Shown piece by piece: positions 24,401 through 32,574 of a stretch of 63,373 nt of DNA. Source of the stretch: RFTU01 sp049423145 (lineage in GTDB: Bacteria; Pseudomonadota; Gammaproteobacteria; Burkholderiales; Burkholderiaceae_C); NCBI GenBank assembly GCA_049423145.1, contig JBMSQF010000004.1:1-63373 (forward strand). The letters are read 5' to 3'. Position numbers and translations under genes: made by a program. The notes beneath the pieces were generated by a model that made no database searches, was not told where the DNA came from, and was given only the letters and a program-made list of their open reading frames with translations. Positions within the stretch are counted from its first letter, which is position 1; each line of letters begins with the position of its first letter.

Positions 24401-26253
24401 GCATTCAGGCCGAACTGCATGGATGCGAGCCGGGCATAGAGGCCCTCGCGTGCCATGAGTTCGTTGTGCGTACCCTCTTCGATCAATTCACCGGATTCCA
24501 ATACCAGAATACGGTCGGCGCGTTGAACGGTGGCCAGGCGATGCGCCACCACGATGGTCGTGCGGCCCTGCATGGCGGCTTCCAAGGCGGCCTGCACCAT
24601 GCGTTCGCTCTCCGAGTCCAGCGCACTGGTGGCCTCGTCCAGGAGCAGCAGGGGAGGGTTCTTCAGGATGGCCCGCGCAATGCTGATTCGCTGTCGCTGT
24701 CCGCCCGAGAGGCGCACGCCGCGTTCGCCCAGGAAGCTCTGATAGCCCTCCGGAAGGGCCGAGATGAACCCATGCGCATGGGCCGCCCGTGCAGCGGCCA
24801 TGACCTGCTCATCAGTGGCTTGCGGACAGCCGTAGCGGATGTTTTCCAATGCGCTGGTGGAGAAGATCACGCTGTCCTGGGGAACGATGCCGATGCGTTC
24901 CCGCAAGGCCTTCAGCCCTGCGAGCCGAATGTCCACGCCATCCACGGTGATGCGGCCTTGGTGGACATCGTAGTAGCGCAGCAGCAGTTGCAGCACGGTG
25001 CTCTTGCCTGCACCACTGGGACCGACCAGGGCGATGGTCTGACCCGGCGTGATCTCCAGGTTCAGGTTCCGAAGGGCTGGGGTGTTCGGCCTGGAGGGGT
25101 AGTGAAAGCTCACGCCTTCGAATCGGACAGCCGATCCCTCCTGAGCCGCAGGCAATGAATGGACATCCGCCGGATCGGCCACCGGCGATTGGGCAGCGAG
25201 CAGCTCCATCAACCGTTCGGTTGCGCCTGCGGCGCGCAGGAGGTCACCGTAGACCTCCGAAAGCACCGCCACGCTGCTGATGAGGATGATGACGAACACC
25301 ACGGTTTGTCCCAGGTGGCCGGCGGTGATTCGGCCCTCCAGAACCGATTGGGTACCCTGATACAGCCCCCACAGCAGCGCGGCGAAGGTGGCGGTGATGA
25401 TGAAGCCCACCAGCACCGAACGGATGCGGGTGCGGCGACGGGCGGTTTCAAAGGCCGCTTCGGTGGCTGCATGGAATCGCTGCGCTTCTCGGGATTCCTG
25501 GGTGTAGCTTTGCACCACCGGCATGGCATTGAGCACTTCGGCTGCAATGGCGCTGGTGTCGGCAACCCGGTCCTGGCTGGCGCGGGACAGTTTGCGCACA
25601 CGTCGACCGAAGTACAGGGAGGGCAGCACCACCAGGATCAGCATGCCCAGCACCTGAGCCATCACCGCCGGGTTGGTCACCACCAACATGACCAAGGCGC
25701 CGATACCCATCACCGTGTTGCGCAGTCCCATGCTCAGCGATGAGCCCACCACGGTCTGGACCAGGGTGGTATCGGTCGTCAGCCGGCTGATGACCTCACC
25801 GGTCTGCGTCGTTTCGAAGAATGCCGGGCTCTGTTGCAGCACATGGGCGTAAACGGCCGTGCGCAAGTCTGCGGTCACGCGTTCGCCCAGCCAGGTCACC
25901 ATGTAAAAGCGAGCGGCGGAAAACAGCCCCAGTGCCGCACCCACGCCGAACAACGCCGCAAAGTGACCCCGGAGGTCCATCAGCTGCTCGGCGGGGTCGG
26001 CGGAAACAAAGCCCTGGTCGATCAGGCTCTTGAGTGCCACCGGGAAGGCCAAGGTGCTGGCCGCAGCCAGGAGCAGAAAAATCAGGGCCAGACCCATCTG
26101 CAGGCGATAGGGACGCAGGAAGGGGAGCAGACCGCTGAGGGACTTGGGGCTTTTGCCCTTGGAGCGTTCAGAGGGCCCCGCGTCGCTGACGCCGGCTGGG
26201 GCACCACCGGGCTTGTGGTCCGCAGCCCCTGTGTTCGTTTGGACCGCAGGCAT
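24382..26253 (-). CDS. ABC exporter, MsbA/subfamily B half-transporter
   Basis: 623 residues from ATG 26253; the ATG at 26319 adds a stretch unlike the family. Residues about 50-330 form a six-helix exporter domain, and residues about 360-600 the nucleotide-binding domain with Walker A GPSGAGKST, Q-loop PQDSVIF, signature RLSGGQRQRIS, Walker B LLLLDEATSALD and the switch His in VVAHRL. It would work as a homodimer exporting lipids or drugs. As the window holds no lpxK or waaA neighbour, lipid A flipping cannot be claimed. It follows the AttH-like gene by 43 bases. Confidence 0.9.
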   Translation of the reverse strand: MPAVQTNTGAADHKPGGAPAGVSDAGPSERSKGKSPKSLSGLLPFLRPYRLQMGLALIFLLLAAASTLAFPVALKSLIDQGFVSADPAEQLMDLRGHFAALFGVGAALGLFSAARFYMVTWLGERVTADLRTAVYAHVLQQSPAFFETTQTGEVISRLTTDTTLVQTVVGSSLSMGLRNTVMGIGALVMLVVTNPAVMAQVLGMLILVVLPSLYFGRRVRKLSRASQDRVADTSAIAAEVLNAMPVVQSYTQESREAQRFHAATEAAFETARRRTRIRSVLVGFIITATFAALLWGLYQGTQSVLEGRITAGHLGQTVVFVIILISSVAVLSEVYGDLLRAAGATERLMELLAAQSPVADPADVHSLPAAQEGSAVRFEGVSFHYPSRPNTPALRNLNLEITPGQTIALVGPSGAGKSTVLQLLLRYYDVHQGRITVDGVDIRLAGLKALRERIGIVPQDSVIFSTSALENIRYGCPQATDEQVMAAARAAHAHGFISALPEGYQSFLGERGVRLSGGQRQRISIARAILKNPPLLLLDEATSALDSESERMVQAALEAAMQGRTTIVVAHRLATVQRADRILVLESGELIEEGTHNELMAREGLYARLASMQFGLNAPAGEA

Positions 26254-26296
26254 GGGTGAACGGCTGGTCAAAACCCTGAGCGTACCAAGAATGCGT

Positions 26297-27505
26297 TCAC
26301 AGCTGGAGACGACCCGCATAGCCGGTCATCTCCAGATAGCCCCAGCCCAACCGGCGACCCCGTTCGTCCAGCAGGGCACTCAAGCCCTCCCAGTACACCG
26401 TGCCGGTGCGGTTGCGGTTGTCGAGCTCCTGTGCGTCCACCAGGGCACGGACCGTGTAATGACCCGCTGGCGTCGAGAGGTCCCACTCCACCGGGTACTG
26501 GGCACCCGTTGCGCCGCTGCGCCAGACGCGGCCCGGCCGCATCCTCACCTCAGGGGCTTCGAAGGAGCGGACGGTGCGTCCGGGGGGCCTCCAAGAGCCA
26601 CCCGCCCAAAGCGCAGTCCCATCGGCGCGGCGCAACTGGAACACGGTCAGTGCGCTGCCGTCATCCAGATTCAAGCCCAACCAATCCCAGCCCACCGCTT
26701 GCGGATCCAGGAGACGGTTGCTCCATTCATGGTCGAGCCAGGCCGTTCCACGCACCGCTTGGTTCTGGCCTCGAAGGCTAACCCTGCCGTCGACCCGCAA
26801 CTGCGGTTGGCTGTAGTAGCCGCTGGCGTGCCCGGGTCGGGGGCTCTTGCGGCTGTAACCGTCCTCGCCTTGGAGCAAAACAGGCTGGGTCGCCTGAAGC
26901 TGGAGCGAAAGACCGAATTCGGCACGGCCATCCTGCCACACGCCGTGATAGGTCGAGGCCTGCGGTGCACCACCGCGGGCGAGACGCCAGCGGCCAATCC
27001 GTACATCGGTGTCATCCCGGCTGGCGTGTGCCCATGGCGTGAACGGTTCCCTGGGGTCGCTGACAGGTGATGCCGCTTGCTCGCCGCTCCACCGGGCGAT
27101 CCGCTCGGCGTGCACCAGTCGTCCTGCGCGAACATCGGTCAGCGCCGCATGCGCAAACAGGAGATGGCGAGGTGCCAGGCGGCCCGCTGGTTCATGCGGT
27201 CGATCGGCAGCTGCTGTTCTCGTGCGAAAGAAAGTGATCTGAAAACCGAAGAGGGGATCCTCGGGCCCTGTCGTTGGGGACTGACCGGCGGTCGCCGCGT
27301 GCAAGACGCCAGTGACGTACCACCACTCGATCCGCGTTCCCAGATGGGCACCAAAATCACGCGGCCAGCGCAGCGCACGGCCCAGGCGTGGGAGATCGTC
27401 GTCGGGATGAACCGGTGGCCCCACTGGAGTGCCCGCGGCGCCCGGCGCAGCAAACGGCCCCAACAGGCCCATCAACCAGGCGCGCCGGGACCATCCTGCA
27501 CGCAT
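26297..27505 (-). CDS. AttH/CrtC-type secreted lipocalin-like protein
   Basis: 402 residues from ATG 27505, whose A is the last base of the permease stop (TGATG); GGAGG lies inside the end of the permease gene. A signal peptide with a possible twin-arginine (WSRRAWLMGLLGPFAAP) is followed by the AttH hallmark RIEWWYVTG and a long beta-rich double-lipocalin body (GTAWLDHEWSNRLLD, DWLGLNLDDGSALTVFQLR). AttH/CrtC proteins bind or hydrate hydrophobic isoprenoid-like molecules. The coupled permease and ATPase suggest that it takes a lipophilic cargo on the periplasmic side. Confidence 0.85.
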   Translation of the reverse strand: MRAGWSRRAWLMGLLGPFAAPGAAGTPVGPPVHPDDDLPRLGRALRWPRDFGAHLGTRIEWWYVTGVLHAATAGQSPTTGPEDPLFGFQITFFRTRTAAADRPHEPAGRLAPRHLLFAHAALTDVRAGRLVHAERIARWSGEQAASPVSDPREPFTPWAHASRDDTDVRIGRWRLARGGAPQASTYHGVWQDGRAEFGLSLQLQATQPVLLQGEDGYSRKSPRPGHASGYYSQPQLRVDGRVSLRGQNQAVRGTAWLDHEWSNRLLDPQAVGWDWLGLNLDDGSALTVFQLRRADGTALWAGGSWRPPGRTVRSFEAPEVRMRPGRVWRSGATGAQYPVEWDLSTPAGHYTVRALVDAQELDNRNRTGTVYWEGLSALLDERGRRLGWGYLEMTGYAGRLQL

Positions 27506-30147
27506 CACCAATCCTCCCGAACCGCTTGGACAGCATCGGACGATGCCGCCGAGCGTGCAGCCAATGCGGCCGTGGCGCTGCCGGCGAGCAAGACGGCTCC
27601 GGCCAGCAGGGCCAGTCGCATCCAAGGCACGATGAGCTCCATCGTCCAGTGAAAGCTCTGGGGATTGACCACATGCACCAGCACCGCGCTGACCATCAGT
27701 CCCAGGGCCACTCCTGCCAATGCGCCCCCGGCTGTCCATGCGGCCCCCTCACCAGCCACCACCGCGAGGATCTGCCGGCGCGTCAGTCCCAGGTGCTGCA
27801 GCAGCCCGAACTCCTTGCGGCGTGCCAGGACCTGTGCCGAAAAACTGGCAGCGATGCCGAAGAGACCGATGCCGATGGCCAGCGCCTGAAGGTAGTAGGT
27901 GACTGCGAAGCTGCGATCGAAGATGCGCATGGAGATCGTGCGGATCTCGCTGGGCACGGCAAACTCGATCAGGGAAGCCTCGGGCGCCAGACCGCGCAAG
28001 GCCTGCTGGATCAGGGTTGCGTCGGTTCCAGGCTGCAACTGCAGGGCCAGATCGTTGATGCGCCGGTCTCCCGTGTGTCGCTGATAGTCCTCGATATCGA
28101 TGGCCACCGCCCCGAACTGCCGGGCGTAGTCCCGCCAAACCCCCATGACCATCACACGCAGGAACGGGGGAGCCTGTTCGGCGTTCGGATGTCTCGATCC
28201 GGCCAAGGGGAGTTCCAGAATGGTCCCGGGCCCCGCGCCGTAGAGCATCTCCATGGCTTCGCTCACATAGCCCGCGATGGGCGGTGATTCCGGCACGGCG
28301 CCCGCCGACGAGGCTTGCGCCAGGCGATCCATCGGCAGCACCGGACCGACCATGGGCAAGACCTGTGCCGCGCTTCGGCTGGGGCTGGTCCCGGGACTCA
28401 GGGGTCGTGCAATCAGGCTGACCGCCGGGCGTTCAGGATCGAGGACCAGGCTGCGGACCCGGGCCCCTTCGAGTCGATCAACCCCGGGCAACTGGGATGC
28501 CGCCTCGATGAAGCGTGGCGGCAGGAAGGCCCCCTCACTGGCCGCGCTGCTGGTGGCCGTGCGGGCGTAGAGGTCCGCCGGCAGCACCTGCTCCAACCAC
28601 TGCGATACGCCGCTTCGGAAGCTCGATACCATCACCGTCAGGGCGACTGCCAGGCTCAGACTGGCAACAACGCCCGCCACCGCGACCGTTGCGGCCTGCC
28701 GTTCGTGGCGGGCGCGCCCGACGGCCAACACGGCCAGAGGCTGGTCCTCGGGGTGTGCCCAACGCAGCACCCCATTCACCACCGAGGGGACGCAGGCGAT
28801 ACCGCCCAGGAGCATCAGCGCAACGGCTCCGTAAGCGGCCAGCGGCAAGCCTTTCCATGAGGGCGCGAAGGCCAGCGCTGTTCCGAGCAGGAGCACCGAG
28901 GGGCCCAGCCAGGACGGCATGGCGCGCACGGCCGCGCCACCCAGGCCCTTGAGGGCCTGCGCCGGAGCCATGGCCTGTGCCTGTCGAGCCGGAGCCCATC
29001 CGCCCAGAACCGCGGCGACCATTCCCAGCACGCCGAACACCAGCGCCGCCGTACCGGAGAACTGCAGGCTCGGCGCGATGCCGGGAAAGTAGCCGCCGCC
29101 GAGATCACCCGCAAGCCAGCGCAGGGCCAGCCAGGCTGCACCCGTGCCCAACAGCAGGCCCATTGCGCTGCCCACCAATCCCAGGAGCACGGACTCGGCC
29201 AGAATCAGTTGCAGGCGCTGTCGCGCCGACAATCCCATCACGCCCAGCAAGGCCAGTGATGGCATTCGCTGGGATACCGACAGGGCTTGCACCGAAAACA
29301 CGAGGAATGCACCCACGAACAGGGCCACCAGTGCCAGCACCGTGAGGTTGACACGGTACGCCCGTGAAGCGGTGGACACGCGTTGGGTACCCTCTTCAGG
29401 GGCTTGAACGCGTCCCCCGGTGGGCCACCAAGCCTGTTTGCGCCAAGCCGCCTCCAGCGATTGCAGGGTGTAGCCAGGCTCCAGTCGCCATTCGATGCGG
29501 CTCACCCGCCCCTGCGCATGGAATCGGTCCTGGGCACCGGCAATGTCCAGTACTGCCAGCGGCGAACCACCCGCAGCCACGGACCCTGCGACCTTGAAGT
29601 GCCGAATATCCAGGCCGGCCTGTACACCCACGCGATCGCCCACCCGCACCTGCAGCACTTGAAAGGCGGCCGGATTCAGAAAAAGGCGATCGGGCTCAAG
29701 AAAAGCCAGCCGAGTTTCCGTCGGCGCTGCCGATCCGGCGGGCTCGGCCATGCGTGGCAGCAGGTCGGGTGCCACCGCAGCCACCGTCAGGGCATCCAGC
29801 CCCAGCACCTTGAGCGCCTTGCGTTCGCCCTGGGGCCCCAGCGCATAGGTGTCGATGTCGAGCACGGGGGTGGCCGCCTCCACACCGTCTTGAGCCGCCA
29901 GCACGTCCCACAGGCGATCGTCGCAAGCCTGCGGGCAATGCAAGGCGCCGTCGGACTCGCCCGTCGCGCTTCGAACCGCCGAAGAGAACTCGGACAGCGC
30001 GGATTCATTGATCAGGTGCACCGAGAAAGCCAGCGCCACACCCAAGGCCACGGCGACGATGGCAAGCCCTTGGCGGACCGGATGCAGCCGCCACTCGCGC
30101 AGGCTGACCTGGCGCAGCAGGGTGAGCAAAAAGACCAGCGACCTCAT
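27505..30147 (-). CDS. FtsX/MacB-like ABC transporter permease (large, AttF/G-type)
   Basis: 880 residues. Two FtsX-type halves: an N-terminal helix (about 25-48), a long periplasmic region (about 50-265) and three helices (about 265-400), then further helices, a second extracytoplasmic region and three more helices at the C-terminus (KEFGLLQHLGLTRRQILAVV is the typical FtsX coupling segment). The plan is that of lipoprotein-release or mechanotransmission permeases that act with a LolD-like ATPase, encoded 10 bases upstream. With the lipocalin gene downstream, it forms an AttEFGH-like unit in which the two permease halves are fused. Confidence 0.88.
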   Translation of the reverse strand: MRSLVFLLTLLRQVSLREWRLHPVRQGLAIVAVALGVALAFSVHLINESALSEFSSAVRSATGESDGALHCPQACDDRLWDVLAAQDGVEAATPVLDIDTYALGPQGERKALKVLGLDALTVAAVAPDLLPRMAEPAGSAAPTETRLAFLEPDRLFLNPAAFQVLQVRVGDRVGVQAGLDIRHFKVAGSVAAGGSPLAVLDIAGAQDRFHAQGRVSRIEWRLEPGYTLQSLEAAWRKQAWWPTGGRVQAPEEGTQRVSTASRAYRVNLTVLALVALFVGAFLVFSVQALSVSQRMPSLALLGVMGLSARQRLQLILAESVLLGLVGSAMGLLLGTGAAWLALRWLAGDLGGGYFPGIAPSLQFSGTAALVFGVLGMVAAVLGGWAPARQAQAMAPAQALKGLGGAAVRAMPSWLGPSVLLLGTALAFAPSWKGLPLAAYGAVALMLLGGIACVPSVVNGVLRWAHPEDQPLAVLAVGRARHERQAATVAVAGVVASLSLAVALTVMVSSFRSGVSQWLEQVLPADLYARTATSSAASEGAFLPPRFIEAASQLPGVDRLEGARVRSLVLDPERPAVSLIARPLSPGTSPSRSAAQVLPMVGPVLPMDRLAQASSAGAVPESPPIAGYVSEAMEMLYGAGPGTILELPLAGSRHPNAEQAPPFLRVMVMGVWRDYARQFGAVAIDIEDYQRHTGDRRINDLALQLQPGTDATLIQQALRGLAPEASLIEFAVPSEIRTISMRIFDRSFAVTYYLQALAIGIGLFGIAASFSAQVLARRKEFGLLQHLGLTRRQILAVVAGEGAAWTAGGALAGVALGLMVSAVLVHVVNPQSFHWTMELIVPWMRLALLAGAVLLAGSATAALAARSAASSDAVQAVREDW

Positions 30148-30157
30148 CCGCGGGCCC

Positions 30158-30814
30158 TCACGCGGGCCACATGCCGTCGGCCTGCAGCCGCAGCACCCGG
30201 TCCGCCACGCCGGCTGCAGCCTCGGAGTGCGTGACGAGCACGCACGCGGCCTTCATTTCGCGAACCTGCTGGCGCAGCAGGTCGATCACGCGACCGGCCG
30301 TTTGCGGGTCCAGATTGCCCGTGGGTTCGTCGGCCAGCACCAGGTTGGGCCGATGGGCAAGAGCGCGTGCGATGGCCACGCGTTGCAGCTGTCCACCCGA
30401 CAGCGTTCGGGGCTCCCGCGCATCGAATCCCTCAAGGCCCACTGCCTGCAGCATTTCGCGGACCCTTGCATCACGCTGTGCACGGGGCGCGTTCAACAGC
30501 ATCAGCGGCAGTGCGACGTTCTGTGCGACGGTCAGATGGGGCAGGACATGAAAGGCCTGAAACACGAACCCCACATGGTGTCGACGCCAGAGGGCCTGAG
30601 ACTCGGAATCGAGCGACAACACATCCATCGAATCCAGTTGAATGCGGCCCGCCTCAACCGAATCGAGCGCGGCCAGTCCATTGAGCAGCGTCGATTTGCC
30701 CACACCCGATTCACCCAGCACGGCCACCACCTCGCCGGGTTCGACCTGAAAATCGACGTTTTGGAAAATCCAATGATCCCCATAACGCTTGCCCAGGCCT
30801 TCAACCTTGAGCAT
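30158..30814 (-). CDS. LolD/MacB-like ABC transporter ATP-binding protein
   Basis: 218 residues: one nucleotide-binding domain with Walker A GESGVGKST, Q-loop FVFQAFHVLP, signature TLSGGQLQRVA, Walker B LVLADEPTGNLD and switch His (VTHS). The DEPTGNLD form is typical of the LolD/MacB/FtsE group that energises FtsX-type permeases. It begins inside the end of miaA (14-base out-of-frame overlap) and is followed by its permease after 10 bases. Confidence 0.93.
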   Translation of the reverse strand: MLKVEGLGKRYGDHWIFQNVDFQVEPGEVVAVLGESGVGKSTLLNGLAALDSVEAGRIQLDSMDVLSLDSESQALWRRHHVGFVFQAFHVLPHLTVAQNVALPLMLLNAPRAQRDARVREMLQAVGLEGFDAREPRTLSGGQLQRVAIARALAHRPNLVLADEPTGNLDPQTAGRVIDLLRQQVREMKAACVLVTHSEAAAGVADRVLRLQADGMWPA

Positions 30815-31769
30815 GGTGCTTCACCAAGTCCACCACTGCGTGAGCCGTGTTTGTATCTTGCGCATTCATCGTGCATCGTCCTTCCATGCTGCGCAGCCAG
30901 GTGAGCTGCCGCTTGGCGAGCTGGCGCGTGGCGGCAATCCCGGTCTCTCGGACCATGGACACCAGCTTGTCACTGTGCAGACCCGCATCCAGGGCTTGCC
31001 AAACCTGACGATAGCCCACGCTGCGCATCGAGGGCAGTTCGGGATCCAGATCTCCCCTGGCGCGCAGGGCCTGAACTTCCTCCAGCAAGCCCTGTTCGAG
31101 CATGTAGTCGAACCGTTGGGCAATGCGTTCGTGAAGCCAAGCGCGTTCTTGCGGCTCCAGGCTGATCAGAATCCGGGGCGGGATGCCGAGCGACGCTAAG
31201 CGGGGGCCGCTGTGATAGCTCGAGAGTGCACGACCGGTCTGGCGCCAGACCTCCCATGCTCGCTGGATGCGCTGGGCGTCATGGGGCTTGATCCGCGCGG
31301 CGCTGATGGGATCCACCGCCTGCAGCGCAGCATGCAGGGTGGGCCATCCCTTGGCGCGGCCCTCCGCCAAAATTGATTCGCGCAGTTTCGGGTCCGTGCT
31401 GGGCATGGCGTCCAGGCCGTCCATCAGGGCCTTGACGTAGAGCATGGTGCCGCCCACCAGCAGCGGCAAGCGTCCGCGGGCGTTGATCTCCCGTATGAGC
31501 CGGCGGGCATCGATGGCGAACTGGGCGGCCGAATACCGCTGCGTTGGCTCCATCAAGTCGATCAAATGGTGCGGAATCTGCGCGCGTTCCCGTGGGGTGG
31601 GTTTTGCAGTGCCGATGTCCATGCCGCGATAAACCAGCGCGGAGTCCACGCTCACGATTTCCACATCGACCTGGTGGGCGACCATCAAGCCGATCCCGCT
31701 TTTGCCGCTGGCGGTGGGGCCGACGAGGCCCACCCATCGGTCCAAGGGGTCGCGGTCCGAATCGATCAC
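30801..31769 (-). CDS. miaA: tRNA dimethylallyltransferase
   Basis: 322 residues from GTG 31769, seven bases after the stop of the upstream gene; an ATG at 31850 lies inside that gene. The P-loop GPTASGKSG, VSVDSALVYRGMDIGTAKPT and LVGGTMLYVKAL identify MiaA, which attaches dimethylallyl to A37 of UNN-reading tRNAs. In this phylum it often follows mutL, and here a pseudouridine synthase gene is between them. Confidence 0.96.
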   Translation of the reverse strand: MIDSDRDPLDRWVGLVGPTASGKSGIGLMVAHQVDVEIVSVDSALVYRGMDIGTAKPTPRERAQIPHHLIDLMEPTQRYSAAQFAIDARRLIREINARGRLPLLVGGTMLYVKALMDGLDAMPSTDPKLRESILAEGRAKGWPTLHAALQAVDPISAARIKPHDAQRIQRAWEVWRQTGRALSSYHSGPRLASLGIPPRILISLEPQERAWLHERIAQRFDYMLEQGLLEEVQALRARGDLDPELPSMRSVGYRQVWQALDAGLHSDKLVSMVRETGIAATRQLAKRQLTWLRSMEGRCTMNAQDTNTAHAVVDLVKHHAQG

Positions 31770-31776
31770 CGAATGC

Positions 31777-32556
31777 TCAAGCGAAGGTTTCGTGCGGACC
31801 CAGGTAGCGCCATTGTCCCGGCGGCAACTTGCCCAGCACCACGCTGCCAATGCGCACGCGCTTGAGCCCCAACACGTCCAAACCGACCAGTTCGCACATG
31901 CGGCGGATCTGACGCTTGCGTCCTTCGCGGAGTACGAAGCGCAACTGGTCTTCGTTCTGCCAGCTCACCCTTGCGGGCCTGAGTCGGACGCCGTCCAGGC
32001 TCAGGCCGTGCTGGAGCTGGGCCAGCGCTTGCGCCGGCAGTCGGCCTGGTCCCCGGTAGGCCACACGCACCAGGTATTCCTTTTCCACTGCCGAGTCTTC
32101 GCCGATGAGCTGCTTGGCGATTCGGCCGTCCTGCGTCAGCACCAGCAGTCCGGTCGAGTCGATGTCGAGCCGGCCGGCAGGCGCCAAATGGCGCAACTGG
32201 CCGGGATGGAAGCGCGTGGGCCCGCGATCCTCCGCCCATCGGGTGTCGGCCTTGACCAGACTCGCAGCAGGCAAATAGCCGTCTTCGGCCTGGCCGCTGA
32301 CATAGCCGACCGGTTTGTGCAGAAGAATCGTGACGCGTTGTGCCTGCTGCTGGCGCGCCGCGGGATCCACCTCGATCCGCGCTTCGGGCCGCACCCGCTG
32401 TCCCAATACGGCCACAAGCCCATCCACCTTCACCCAGCCGGCGTCGATCCACTCGTCGGCTTCGCGCCGCGAGGCCAAACCCAAGGCGGTCATTCGCTTG
32501 GACAGTCGTTCCCCGTCGGGATGCGGTGTGGCGTTCTGGGCAGGGGGCCTGTTCAT
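31777..32556 (-). CDS. RluB/RluF-type rRNA pseudouridine synthase
   Basis: 259 residues. An N-terminal S4 RNA-binding domain (about 17-70, RLSKRMTALGLASRREADEW) precedes the RsuA-family catalytic domain with GRLDIDSTGLLVLTQDG, whose first Asp is the nucleophile, and KRQIRRMCELVG. The S4 layout and the GRKRQIRRM tail point to the RluF (23S U2604) branch rather than RsuA. The exact target cannot be fixed from sequence. It is 18 bases from mutL. Confidence 0.88.
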   Translation of the reverse strand: MNRPPAQNATPHPDGERLSKRMTALGLASRREADEWIDAGWVKVDGLVAVLGQRVRPEARIEVDPAARQQQAQRVTILLHKPVGYVSGQAEDGYLPAASLVKADTRWAEDRGPTRFHPGQLRHLAPAGRLDIDSTGLLVLTQDGRIAKQLIGEDSAVEKEYLVRVAYRGPGRLPAQALAQLQHGLSLDGVRLRPARVSWQNEDQLRFVLREGRKRQIRRMCELVGLDVLGLKRVRIGSVVLGKLPPGQWRYLGPHETFA

Positions 32557-32574
32557 GGCGTCGTTCCGTGGGGG

